A stretch of 64,000 nucleotides of DNA, from NCBI GenBank assembly GCA_016490735.1, contig JAEMWC010000050.1:176501-240500 (forward strand), read 5' to 3'. Each line of letters opens with the position of its first letter. Positions within the stretch are counted from its first letter, which is position 1. This DNA comes from Pachyseris speciosa. Lineage: Eukaryota; Cnidaria; Anthozoa; Scleractinia; Pachyseridae. Made by a program: the position numbers and the translations under genes. The notes below the pieces were generated by a model. It was not told the origin of the DNA. It did not search any database and was given only the letters and a program-made list of their open reading frames with translations. Positions 23,194-34,299 of the stretch are shown in pieces.

Positions 23194-24002
23194 TTATAGA
23201 TCGCAGCCATTTTCGTGCTTTTAGCCGACCTCAGCCGAAAATATTTAAACGTCTAGTCCAGAATCGTAATCATTTAGTGTGAGAAGGATGTTGAATTAGC
23301 AGTATTTACACCTGAAATATTTGGCATAGTGTTGAATGAATTGAGTTATGAAGAAAAAATGTAATTCTCTGGATACTCATTAGTGAGCTTCAAATTCCCT
23401 GAGCAGAACGCTTTCAGAAAACCCAGCTGCGGCCACCCCACTGTTATACATATTTGGCCTGCAGTTCACAATGACTCTGCGATAGTAATTCGATTTTGTT
23501 CCGTTAGTCATGTCCAGCACTAGTATAGTCTGTTGTCCTAACCTCACACTAATAATTACCATCTGCTGTCCCTTACCAGGCCTGAGTCAAATCGCGTTCA
23601 AGTTTGCCCTCTGCGGCAAAACCGTGATGTCAACACACTAAACTGACAACAAGCTCGAAAATAACAAAAATCATTGAAGACTAAATGCGGGAGCAAAGAA
23701 TGCTAATCACTAAGCCCTACATAAGAAACTCTCAACGTTTGATCGCTTTCGCCAAAAGCTGATAACTACAACAACGATCTGTGATGCCAAACACGAAAGC
23801 CAAAACACTAAGCATACTAAATGAGGAACATTAGCAAAAGTCATCGTGTCACCCCTGGGGACTTCATTAGTTGTTTTTGTTCGCTTTCAAGTGGAGCTTT
23901 AGAAGAAGCTGAATGCATTTTAGTCCCTAAAACAGTTGAAAACTTAATGCAGTTATCTCCATTTAAAACTCAGCAATGAATCTGTTTAAATGTTTTATTC
24001 AG

Positions 24003-24346
24003 AGGAAGTATGCCCAATACCTATGGATACTACTTTCGTCATTGATGCTTCTGTGTGTGATGATCCTGGCAACTGGAATCGCGTGCTTAAGTTTGTGCAA
24101 AGATTGGTCACTTTCTTCGACGTGTCAAAACCTGTTGGTCGTATCGCTCTAATTCCATTCAGAAGCGATGCCGAGGTGGTTCTCAAGTTCAATACATTGA
24201 CTGGAAGCCTTCTTAATGGTGATGAAGTCAACAGACGAGTTGGTCTCCTGCAGTGCCAGGGTGGTTCAAGGCGAATTGACAAAGCACTGGACCTAGCAGA
24301 CAAGGAAGTGTTGACTCCTGCTGGTGGAATTCGAAATGTATCGAGA
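24003..24346 (+). CDS. vWA-2 domain, first exon, copy 2
   Basis: Counterpart of 11202-11545, with the same DASVC and GGSRR substitutions. Confidence 0.93.
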
Positions 24347-24824
24347 GTAAGGGAATCCTGAATTAATATAAATTGTTTAAAACCAGATGCTTTGTCGATC
24401 TGGTGTCTCCGCATGAGTGCTTAAAACGATACTTCCTTTTTGCGAACGCTTCTCAAAATTGGTTTTAAATTCTTGGCGGAAAATATGTTTATTCTTTTCA
24501 CTTTTATCACTGAATTTGTTAGCGCTGGTATAGGTGCCTGGCTGTCAGAAAATAAAGATGGGATCTTTTGAAGAGTTTGAGTAGAAAATTCATAAGTCCC
24601 ATGAGCTGTAAATGAGGTTTCTATCCTGGCTGTCCAACTCCTTACCTAAAGTTACATGTACTCTCTAAAATTTTTTCATTGGAAGTAAAAAGCTAAGGCA
24701 TAGTGACGGTTCACAATAAAATATAGATATAGAATGATTAAGATGCGAGTTCCGGAGATGGCCATAGCCCCCTGTATCAGTAGTGATATTGTACGAAATT
24801 GTTTCTTTCCTCCCTCTTCTCTAG

Positions 24825-25068
24825 CCTGTCTTGGTAATCACAGCGGGAGAACAAACAAAAGACCAGGGAGCATACACCCCTCTTAATGAGGCCTCAGGGC
24901 GTCTGCAGAGGAAAGGATCGGCAGTGTTTGTGTTGGGTATAGGAAAAGAAGTTGATCCCTCCGAACTTAGTGAAATTGCTTCTGGTCCCAAAAATGTGTT
25001 TACCGTGGACTCATTTGAGGACTTGGTAGACAAGGCTGAGGAAATCAAGAAAGGCATCTGCGTGCTAG
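24825..25068 (+). CDS. vWA-2 domain, second exon, copy 2
   Basis: Counterpart of 12024-12267, with V-I-T-A-G in place of V-I-T-D-G. Confidence 0.93.
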
Positions 25069-25549
25069 GTATTTTAAACTACATATGATCCTCTTTACCC
25101 AACAGACTGATAACTCCAGCCAAAATAACTAGATTAATTTTATACCGGGTACATTGTCCATCAAAGTGGACAACGCGGACGTCCTCGGAATCTGAAAAGG
25201 TGAAATCTTCAATGAGTTAACGAATAGCGTTTGAATTGAGTGACAATTTTCTTGAGGTCTAATCTTTTAAGCTGGTTCCTGTGTTTTGAAGCAATGTTTC
25301 TATCAAGACACCTAACTCTTTTACGTTTTGGACAAAGCGTAAAGGAAAAGGTTACAGGTGTTCGTTCGAGAGAATTAAGCATTTGAGAGAATGCTAAATT
25401 CCTTCTATCGCTTTCGGGAGAATTGTAGTTTCATGATAGATTTTATTTATGAAAGATGTTACTAATATCCTGTAAGATCAGCTGTTGTTACGCGATTACA
25501 CGTATTTCACCTCCCCCTTTCTAATCCATCTGATTTACACAATTAACAG

Positions 25550-25675
25550 ATGTCGATGAATGTGCCAGCCCTGAAACTAACGAGTGCGATCCTAACGCTG
25601 AGTGTATCAACACTAAAGGCTTCTATGTGTGTCGCTGCCTGGATGGATACCAGGGTGATGGCAGAACTTGTACAG
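25550..25675 (+). CDS. Calcium-binding EGF exon with GC donor, copy 2
   Basis: Counterpart of 12750-12875; donor again ACAG|GCAAGT. Confidence 0.9.
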
Positions 25676-26386
25676 GCAAGTCATTATCCTTTGCTCTCTT
25701 TCATTTTCATGTAGTAAATAGTGCTGAAAATTATATATACGAGGCTGTGTGTGGTTGATGAACGCACTTTATAGGCGCCTTCTTTACGGTTGAAGCTGAT
25801 GAAATGGGTCAACTTGCCCTAAATAGCTGCAGAAGGTATTCGCATATCGACGGCAAACTAACCTTTTGCCGTTGACATGCCAAAGGTTAAAAAAGCACCA
25901 TTTTCTTCTTGAAATCACTCCCTGTGTAATCCGTCTATGTGTGTGCTCGAAATTTGATTCAAAAGCAACACGGCATTTCCGCATTATTATTTTTTTCCTT
26001 GCGTTTAAGGAATCAGTCATATCCAGCGCATTTCCGTTTAACCAAACAATCTAAATTTATCTTTTTTTCGACTTCTACACGAAAAACCCGCGATTTTGTG
26101 GAAAGCCTGATTTTCATGGCATTCCACACACGTGATCTGTTGGCCAAAACAAAATGAATATTGAAACTTATAATTACAGAAGAGACTGCCAGACCTCGCT
26201 CTGTTTAAGTGACAAATTTTAAAGAATTTTGTTAAAGACGACAGTAGAGGATATACAAACAATTCGTTTTCTGCATGTGATCAATTCAATATTTACTGTC
26301 GTTCCTAACAAGCCATGTTTCCATGGCAGTAGTAAAGAGTTCCAACCTAGCAGCCAAGTACTAGTTTAATATTGCGCAGTCTGAAA

Positions 26387-26432
26387 GCACTAAAGTTAAC
26401 AGTTTTAAAGTGGTAGTAATAATAATAATAAC

Positions 26433-26473
<41 letters not shown>

Positions 26474-26993
26474 TAATAATAACTTTATTACCTTCCAAAT
26501 TATGGCTTTTCAAAGTAATTTGCAATTGTCTTTCATGGCCTCCTCCTTTAACTGTTGTTTTGTATGAGAACAATAACTACCTGGTCGCTTAAACTAAATC
26601 ATTGTTTTGTTTTTCCGTTTTAACAACATTGATTGAAAATAATAATAATTCGCTCCCCTGGTTTTACAAAAATTGTAATTTAGTCGCACCGCGCAGACTT
26701 TTACACAATTTTAGCGTTACAAAGAACTTGACATCTTTGTGTTAAGAGTGATGCATCCCACATCACGTTAGTGAGAATCCAACGCATTTTATTCCTGCAT
26801 GCCTTCAAGCTAATAACCTATGACGTCGTCGACGTTAATATATTCCCCCTCAAGTTAATGAGATTCCTCCGCATTTTATTTAAGAGATCAAGGCAATAGC
26901 CTTTGAGGTCTTTTTATATTAATTAATGGCAAAAGGATAAGCTCTGTTTCTACTATATTACTCCCTCTGTAATTCACTTGCTGTTATTTTCAG
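26387..26993. other. Intron at the right edge of the duplication
   Basis: Unique sequence resumes here. It contains an ATA/TAA microsatellite at about 26416-26475; otherwise nothing recognised. Confidence 0.7.
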
Positions 26994-27119
26994 ACATCGA
27001 CGAATGTTCCAGCCCTGAAACAAACGAATGTGACACCAACGCTAACTGTAGCAACACTGAAGGATCGTATACCTGTACCTGCCTTCCTGGATACCAGGGC
27101 GACGGCAAAAGCTGTACAG
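26994..27119 (+). CDS. Calcium-binding EGF exon (42 codons)
   Basis: Phase 1-1, acceptor TTCAG|AC giving D-I-D-E-C, donor [23 protein letters not shown] variant, six cysteines, hydroxylation motif intact. This third unit has one ordinary EGF before the NGGC type, whereas each copy of the duplicated unit has four. Confidence 0.9.
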
Positions 27120-28077
27120 GTGATATGTCTGTTTCGTTGGTGTTATAATGAAACACTTAACAACTAATGGAAAATTAACCAAACGTGAGCAGCGAAAGAA
27201 AGTAGGCAGGTTTTCTTGATGAGAGAAACTTTGACGTGAAAGCTAAAACAAGCGACGTTTTTAAACATGTGCCATAGCTGAAAGTGATCTCATTTAGTAC
27301 GAAATCACGGAATTATCCCGCTTTGTAGAACACACAATAAGGGAAGGGAAAATAACAAATTGAGTGATTGTGGCCTCGTAGTAACTCGTTGTGACTTGAC
27401 TTGAAATTAGGTAAATTCTTCCTTGAATAGAAATATGAAATTCTCATGGTATCTGGTAACGCATATAATATACCTATTATTTCCTTTTTATTGGCATTTT
27501 TACTGGCGTCGAGCAGTGTTCAAAAATATAAAGAGTAACAGCAGGGTAAACGAAGAGTTGTAGGATCCAGATACATGTAAACAATTAGATAGGAAACAAA
27601 CAAACAAACGTTGTTGAGCCCAAACTACTTTCAGATGAAAGCTAAAGGAATTCACCGCGGGTCAAAGAACAAAAGAATATACCATTGCAAGGAAACAAAG
27701 TAAGATTCGTATGTTGCTTTGAAGATTCTTGGAGAAGGTGAAGAAATAAGACAAGTAACAAATATATCTCGTAATAGGCTAGAAAAATTGCTAAGCAATT
27801 TTGGCAAAAGACAAAAAAGAGTGAACATCTGATAGTTTAGACCAGTCAACAATCACCCGGAACGAAGAGCTGCATAATAGCGCTATTTCAGTAACTCAAC
27901 TCATCATGATCATTTGTTATTCTTAGTGATTGACCATTAGTATCTGAAGAAAACAGCCCTTGAACAGGAACATACTTGCCACGTCCTTGGCATTACTAGC
28001 ATCATCATTGTCATTAAACTTATTGTTGTCCTTGTCATTGTCGTTCTTCTGACTGTGAATGTCATTGCTTTCAACAG
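27120..28077. other. Intron, nothing recognised except a short hexamer-like tract
   Basis: Bases 27985-28070 contain imperfect TCATTG/TCCTTG hexamers, a decayed relative of the arrays before other NGGC-EGF exons. The rest shows nothing. Confidence 0.5.
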
Positions 28078-28200
28078 ATTTTAACGAATGTCTAGGTGAC
28101 AATGGAGGATGTGAACAAATTTGTACAAACACCAATGGTAGCTTCGAGTGTTCCTGTAACAGCGGATTCATCCTGAAACCTGACAACCAGACTTGTGAAA
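28078..28200 (+). CDS. EGF exon, NGGC type (41 codons)
   Basis: Phase 1-1, acceptor CAACAG|AT, donor GAAA|GTAAAC. D-F-N-E-C start (Phe where others have Val), six cysteines, N-G-S-F-E-C motif. Precedes vWA-1. Confidence 0.9.
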
Positions 28201-28384
28201 GTAAACATCTTAATTTATCTCTTAAGTAATGTGTGTCGGTAAAGTTTTACGTCTTTTTTGTTGCTGTTCTTTTTCTTTTCCATTTCTAATCGGGAAGTGA
28301 TGTGCTCTACGCCGTTCAGGATAATCTATCGTTGCCGGTACACCAATGTAAGCTAAACAATGAATTCCCTTATATAAAGTTCTT

Positions 28385-30170
28385 GTTTTAAAGACCCTTG
28401 TTCATCCAAGAGGCCTTGCATACGTTTGTAATTGTTTTTAATCGTCTCTATTGTTCATTCTTGCGATCTGATTGGTTTACCAGATTCTCCCGTGGCTGAG
28501 TTCAAGTGGCATGACACTTAAAATAACTCATAACAACGAAATGAGAATCGATTTATTTTTCTATATTGCTGTGATTTGAATCTTTTTGTGCCTACGAAAG
28601 ACATCAGTTCCTTGATAAACGCTGCAAATATGCGTGGTTCATCATGTAAAACTTTCAGCGACTGAGGAAGCGAGGGAAGTCGATCGTTTCGCTTGCATTT
28701 ACTAGTATGGCAAAAGCGACGCGGTAAAGGATTCCAATAATTAAATAAGTTGCGTCGCCTTGGATACTCCTAGTCCACATATTTTAATTTTAGTGCTCCA
28801 TAAGGCTTACCTTATAATTATAGAAATTGCTGGGAAGAGAAATAAACTGCGTTCGACTCGATGGATGCTCATTTATCTTATACAAAACCGCGCTCAGTAG
28901 CGCGCTCTAGTCCGGTTCATTCGCAGATAAATTAGAACCGCATGATCAAAATATTCGCCAAGGTCGGACATCAGTTGAAATCTTGCATATCGCTACGACA
29001 GATACATGTTCGGAGGTATCAAATCTTCTATTTTCTTTGCTTAAAATCCTGGCTAAAGCAAAGTCTGAGACGGGCATCTTTCTTCGGGTTAACTGTACAG
29101 CGCTGTCAACTTCGAGATCAGAGGTCATTTGGCAGCGAGCATGTATCAACAAAGTAACGGGACAAAAGTCACGTTTTGCCAGGATAATTAAAAAACAAAT
29201 TCAAGGAGACACCTTCAGGTTGACCCAAAATAAACGGATTTTTAACAAGAGCCCGCCAACAAATAATTTCGCGTTACGCGAAGTTCAACAATAACACCAG
29301 CCCCCTAAAAGGTCTTTTCCTCACCGCTACGACGACTCTTGTTGAAAATATCGATGCAAATGAAGAGAGAGGATGTTAAGAAAACCATGACGACACAAAA
29401 AATAGCGATACTCGGGAAAATAAGCCGGATGAACGAGGATTATTTTCGCAAAATACTGCTCGCTGGCGATTTGGGTGTTTTCCGTCTGTGCGAAATTCAG
29501 CGCGGCGCGCAATGCGTCTTGGATGAACATGGGTTGTTAAAGTGTAATCTGATAGTCTTCGCAATAATGTCGCCCTATTTAGAATGACGCACAACCTTGT
29601 ACATGTGGCTAGCCTTTTAGGCGTGATTTCGTTGCTCTATACACCCAATGCAAAAATGGCTGGCTTTAAATTTATTCTTATGTTTTGCATCTGACTAGGA
29701 ATATTCAAGGCGACGTATAGGTGGTTTTCACGTTACGTCATCGCCGCCATGCTGGTGGACGTACACAGTAGATCTGTCATGAGCTCCTTTAGTTCGTCCA
29801 CCAGCATTTGTTCGTTTCACCATTGTTATGTGTGTCTCCGGAGATTGATTGCAAACCACCTATAACGCGTCGCTTTTAGTTAGCCATATTAATGCAAACG
29901 AAACGATCGACTTCTCTCGCTTCCTCAGTCACTGAAACTTTTACATTATGAATCACAGACACAGGTAATTGCAGCGTTTTTGGCGGGACTAATGTCGTTA
30001 GAAGGCACAAAAAGATTCAAACAAATCACATTATTATTCTATATTACGTTGTTATGAGTTATTCTCACGCAACTGGGACTCAGTGGGAGACTCTAGTAAA
30101 CCAATCAGAGCGCAACAATGAACAATAGCGACGGTTAAAAACAACTTGGGTGAACATGGGTCTTTAAAAC
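28385..30170. mobile_element. Foldback element with ~400-bp inverted arms
   Basis: GTTTTAAAGACCC at 28385 is mirrored by GGGTCTTTAAAAC ending at 30170. Long stretches of the arms pair, for example GACTGAGGAAGCGAG(G/A)GAAGTCGATCGTTTCG (left ~28661, right ~29903 reversed) and TCTGATTGGTTTAC(C/T)AGA. Arms span about 28385-28790 and 29675-30170. The ~890-bp interior has short open frames I do not recognise. No clear target-site duplication. Confidence 0.7.
29716..29864. mobile_element. Short MITE-like insertion inside the right foldback arm
   Basis: Ends TATAGGTGGTTTTCA and TGCAAACCACCTATA are inverted repeats flanked by TA. The interior also has a nested inverted pair (CTGGTGGAC / GTCCACCAG). 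The left foldback arm lacks this sequence at the matching place, with about 27 unrelated bases instead. Confidence 0.5.
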
Positions 30171-30300
30171 ATATTTAGCGGTAGCGATTTATACGCCAAG
30201 TGTTCCATCTGTCAGTTAAGCAGATGCGTGAACCCTCTTTTGCTTCAGCACATAAAACATCACTTTTTTAAGTTTTATGTCTTTCCTTTTTACTCCTCAG

Positions 30301-30647
30301 AATTTGTCTGTAAAGCCGTGGCAGATGTTGCATTTATTGTAGATTCATCAGGAAGCATCGGTAGAAGAAACTGGGCAAAGATGCTGCAGTTCCTGAAAGA
30401 CATGGTTAAAGAGTTTAATGTCGGTCCCGACAAGACCCATATTGCTGTGGTGGCCTATAGTACCGGGGCTAAAGTGGAATTCAGATTTAATACGCTTACT
30501 GGGTCTGATATAACAGAGGAAGGATACTATAGTCTTATAGACGGGATTGGGTTCCAGAGAGGTTACACGTTTATTGATCAAGCTCTGTTTCTTGCTGACA
30601 AAGAAATATTTACGACAGCAGCTGGAATGAGACCGGAACTTCCACAG
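30301..30647 (+). CDS. vWA-1 domain, first exon
   Basis: Phase 1 to 0, acceptor CTCCTCAG|AA, donor CAG|GTATGA (stronger than in copy 1). E-F-V-C-K start; MIDAS D-S-S-G-S and G-Y-T-F-I-D-Q-A-L intact. Closely related to 8722-9068. Confidence 0.93.
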
Positions 30648-31095
30648 GTATGATAATTGGTTTATTATTTTAGCAGGTCTCGTCATTTTTCAGGTCAACT
30701 GCAGCATTCGTTGTTCCATTTTGCATTGAATGCAGGTTGCTGATATGACTGTTACGTTATTTGAACTGGTAATTGTAGAACCAAACACTATAATTATAAT
30801 GTTTGCTACTTAAAACGTGACTTTTTTGCGGGCGTTTTTAATGTCATTTATGTCAAGAGCTGCGCTGGGCCGCAGTTTGTACCTCACAAATTTCAGGAGC
30901 ATAAATCTCTGGCGATGGGTCATTTGAAATTCGTATTTAATAGAACTTAAAGAATGGTGCTCTATGGGCCTCACATTTAGTGACCTCATTTACTGAGACA
31001 CACAGGTGGGACAGTGAGAAGCTTTAAACAATGCGTGATGCATCTTTGCTATGGTATAGTAGATAGCACTGCATAACATGTGAGACCTTTTGTAG
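30648..31095. other. Intron inside vWA-1
   Basis: Shares the TTTCAGGAGCATAAATCTCTGGCGATGGGTCATTTG block with the copy-1 intron, but has neither the internal duplication nor the pseudo-exon. Confidence 0.6.
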
Positions 31096-31336
31096 GTGGC
31101 GATTGTTATCACTGACGGGAGGCAAACAATAGACAGAGGTGATTACACAAAACTTGCGGTAGCTTCCCTTCCACTCAAAAACAAGGACGTGACGGTGTTC
31201 TCTCTTGGTATTGGGAGTAATGTTGATCGGACACAGCTAAACGACATTGCCAGCTCAAGTGATAACGTGTTCACAGCCAGCAGCTTTGGTGAACTTACAC
31301 CAGTAGCAGACACCATCGTGCAGAGTTCTTGCCCCG
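31096..31336 (+). CDS. vWA-1 domain, second exon
   Basis: Phase 0 to 1, acceptor TTGTAG|GTG, donor CCCCG|GTAGGT. V-A-I-V-I-T-D-G-R-Q-T with MIDAS Asp present; ends in S-S-C-P. Confidence 0.93.
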
Positions 31337-31389
31337 GTAGGTTCATAGTGTAATGTGACAGTATTGGCAACCAATTGCAAAGAGGCTTA

Positions 31390-31572
31390 TAGACCTTTTT
31401 CATAATGGCGGACGATTTTAATTATTCTTTTGTATATGTGTTAATTAGTCCTACTAACCTTACTTTAATGAAAAAATTCTATTGAATTTTGCACATGCTG
31501 ACGAGGCTAGTAGGGCGCATTATCATAAGAACAAAAGAATAATTTATCGGGCGCCATTATGAAAAGGGTCTA
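31390..31572. mobile_element. ~180-bp MITE with TA target site
   Basis: Left end TAGACCTTTTTCATAATGGCG and right end GCGCCATTATGAAAAGGGTCTA are near-perfect inverted repeats, followed inward by a second matching block (ATTATTCTTTTGT / ACAAAAGAATAAT). No coding capacity. Confidence 0.7.
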
Positions 31573-32244
31573 TGTCTATATCGATAACACTGAACTTTAA
31601 GTCCTAAGTGATCGCAATACAGTGTTATTGGCTTCTAAAATTTATTAGACTAAATGATAAAAAATTCCCTGGTTTGCGCTTGAAATTTACGTTGGCACAT
31701 TTCAGACACATGGTGAACTACAAGAACGAATCTGGAGACCTCATTTTAAAAGTCTTAAGGTGGGCCCACACGAGGGGACCACCCTACTGGAAGTATTTCA
31801 TTCAGCAGTGCAAGGAGCCACACGTCTGGAGAGTAATATAGAACTCCACCGATATAATTTTTTTCTTGGCTATTTTATCCATTGGGTCAGCTTCAGTCTT
31901 ACAGAACACATTCTTCTGCCTGTTGGCGTTACCATCTTGGCAAACCCAAGTCACCGAGCATAATGCACTTGTTGGAAATGACTCTTCTCATATTTCAAAG
32001 TGATTTTCCAACATTCAATCGGGGTGAGAGGGAAAATCTGTCACAGACGTCTTTGTTTCTTCTTCATTTTTTTGTCAATGAAGGTCACAACTTTAGGTAT
32101 GTGAATATCGCGCCACCAGTCCTGTGGGCTTGATCAGTTAAAGTAAACTGGATTGAGATCACTAAAACAGTTGAAAATTAGATGTGGTTGTCTACACTTA
32201 AAAGTTAAAACCCAGAAATGAATTTGTTTAAATACTTTCCTCAG
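31573..32244. other. Intron between vWA-1 and vWA-2
   Basis: Bases 31922-32045 align with the intron of the next unit at 44593-44735. There the position after GCGAGAGGGA has expanded into a CT microsatellite; here it has not. Nothing else recognised. Confidence 0.6.
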
Positions 32245-32588
32245 AGGAAGTCTGTCCAATTCCTATGGACACAACGTTCGTCATTGATGCCTCTGTGTGT
32301 GAAGATCTTGGCAGCTGGAATCGCGTGCTGAAGTTTGTGCAAAAATTAGTCACTTTCTTCGACGTTTCAAAACTTGTTGGTCGTATTGCCCTGATCCCAT
32401 TCAGCACTGATGCCGAGGTGGTTCTTAAATTCAATACCTTAACTGGAAGTCTTCTGAATGGTGAAGAAGTCAACAAACGAGTTGGTCTCCTGCAGTGCCA
32501 GGGTGGCTCTAGACGAATTGACAAAGCATTGGACCTGGTAGACAAGGATGTGTTGACTCCTGCTGGTGGAATGCGAAATGTATCGAGA
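32245..32588 (+). CDS. vWA-2 domain, first exon (degenerate MIDAS)
   Basis: Phase 1 to 0, acceptor CTCAG|AG, donor AGA|GTAAGG. D-A-S-V-C and G-G-S-R-R as in the other vWA-2 copies, with extra Cys in LLQC. Coding differences from copy 1 are scattered (e.g. E-D-L-G-S-W). Confidence 0.93.
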
Positions 32589-33061
32589 GTAAGGGAATCC
32601 TGAATTAATATAAATTGTTTACAACCAAATTCTTAGTCGGTCTTGTGCCTCTGTATGAGTAGTTTAAACGACAAATTTATTTAGCGATTCGTGGTAGCAA
32701 ATATGTTCATTCTATGCAATTTTGAAATCTAAGTTAGTTTGTTACCAGTGATAGGTTCAAGGCTATCAGAAAAAAGACAATGGATCTTTTAAGAGTTTCA
32801 TTAGAAAATTAAAAGATTCCCATGAGCCGTTAGTGAGATTTCCATCTGGGCTCTTCACCTCTTTGTTTACATTTATACTCTCTACTATTTAGATATATAT
32901 ATTGAAAGTATAAAGCTAAACGATGCTTTCATTTCACAATGGAATCATAGAACAAGAACGGTGCATCTTCCGAAGATGGTAGCAGGCCCTTGTGTAAGTA
33001 GTGATAATGGTATTGTACGAAATTGATCGAGTTTAAAGTTTATCTCCTCCCTCTTCTCTAG
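32589..33061. other. Intron inside vWA-2, nothing recognised
   Basis: Paralogous to 11546-12023; ends CTCTAG. Confidence 0.5.
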
Positions 33062-33305
33062 CCTGTCTTGGTAATCACATCGGGAAAGCAAACAAAAGAC
33101 CAGGGAGCATACATCCCTCTTAATGAGGCCTCTGGGCGTCTCCAGAGTAGAGGATCGGCGGTGTTCGTGTTGGGTATAGGAAAAGAAGTTGATCCCACCG
33201 AACTTAGTGAAATTGCTTCTGGGCCCAAAAATGTCTTTACCGTGGACGCATTTGAGGACTTGGAAGACAAGGCTGATGAAATCAAGACAGGCATCTGTGT
33301 GAAAG
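33062..33305 (+). CDS. vWA-2 domain, second exon
   Basis: Phase 0 to 1. P-V-L-V-I-T-S-G-K-Q-T: the MIDAS Asp is Ser here rather than Ala. Ends T-G-I-C-V-K with donor AAAG|GTATAC. Confidence 0.93.
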
Positions 33306-33653
33306 GTATACACCACTACATTTTATTCTTTTCACCCAACAGATTTATTTCTCCACACGAAATAGCTACATGTAATTGTATTTGTAATATTCAATGAGTT
33401 AGCGAGTTAAGTTCCAATTGCCCATTAATTTTCTTGAGGTCTAAATTTTTATTAACCTGTTTGTGAATGCTTTTCTGTAATGTTGGTTTAGTATCCAGTA
33501 AGAGTGTGAGAAAATGTTGCAGGTTCTTGATCAAGAGAGAATTACAGGTTTATTGTAGATTTCTTTCTTTCTTAAATCGGCTGTTTTTTTACGCCATTAT
33601 ACGTATCTCACCTTTCTGTTTCCCTAAATCCATTTCTTTTACGTAATTCACAG
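33306..33653. other. Intron, nothing recognised
   Basis: Paralogous to 12268-12749, shortened. Confidence 0.5.
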
Positions 33654-33779
33654 ATGTCGATGAATGCGCCAACCCTGAAACTAACGAATGTGATTCCAAC
33701 GCTGAGTGTGTCAACACTAAAGGATTCTATGTGTGTCGCTGCCTGGATGGATATCAGGGTGACGGGAGAACGTGTACAG
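33654..33779 (+). CDS. Calcium-binding EGF exon with GC donor
   Basis: Phase 1-1, D-V-D-E-C start, V-N-T-K-G-F-Y-V-C-R-C, six cysteines. Donor ACAG|GCAAGT. Last recognised exon before a 7.5-kb transposon-filled gap. Confidence 0.9.
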
Positions 33780-33832
33780 GCAAGTCACTTTTGTTTCCCC
33801 TCCTTTCATTTTCATGTTGTAAACAGTACTGT

Positions 33833-33898
33833 TTGTATGTATGTATGTATGTATGTATGTATGTATGTATGTATGTATATATATATATATATATAATA
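33833..33898 (+). repeat. TGTA and TA microsatellites
   Basis: About eleven TGTA units followed directly by TA repeats. Confidence 0.95.
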
Positions 33899-33966
33899 TA
33901 AAAAGGTAATGAATTGAAGTCTTCATCAGCTATTAAAGTGCTCAATAGATAAACTGGAGCAATATG

Positions 33967-34009
33967 TATATTTTCAGAGTTGGATTATTTATCCAACTCT
34001 GAAAATATA
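33967..34009. repeat. Perfect 19-bp hairpin
   Basis: TATATTTTCAGAGTTGGAT (33967-33985) and its exact reverse complement (33991-34009) around the loop TATTT. It sits between two AT microsatellites. Confidence 0.9.
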
Positions 34010-34070
34010 ATATAATATATATAATATAATATATAATATAATATAATATAATATAATATAATATAATATA

Positions 34071-34127
<57 letters not shown>
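34007..34127. repeat. AATAT/TA microsatellite
   Basis: About 70 bp of TAATA-type repeats merging into ~48 bp of pure TA. The Penelope-like 3' end appears to abut it at 34128. Confidence 0.95.
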
Positions 34128-34128
<1 letters not shown>

Positions 34129-34260
34129 CAGAATAAGGAGGTTTACACAAACAATGGACTCAGCAGAAGGATCCGAAGGGTACTATGCCACCACGTGAAT
34201 TTGTAGATAAATAAGAATAAGGACAGTGGGGCGAACTTCTAGCTGATCTGAGGAATGTAA

Positions 34261-34289
34261 TGACGTTTCGGCTGTTCAGCCTTCTTCAG
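34261..34289 (-). ncRNA. Hammerhead-like core in the Penelope-like 3' region
   Basis: Minus strand: CTGAAGA, then A, stem GGCT-GAAC-AGCC, then GAAACGTC. This resembles hammerhead core CUGANGA...GAAA with a two-pair stem III (AC/GU) and C at the cleavage position. One extra A between CTGAAGA and stem II is non-canonical, and stem I pairing is only about four pairs. Probably a degenerate or inactive relative of the hammerheads known in this class. Confidence 0.45.
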
Positions 34290-34299
34290 ATTAAAAAGT

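Noticed and set aside
28983..29587. Open frames inside the foldback element as host genes
   Set aside because: Short, overlapping on both strands, no recognisable domain and no consistent splice signals.
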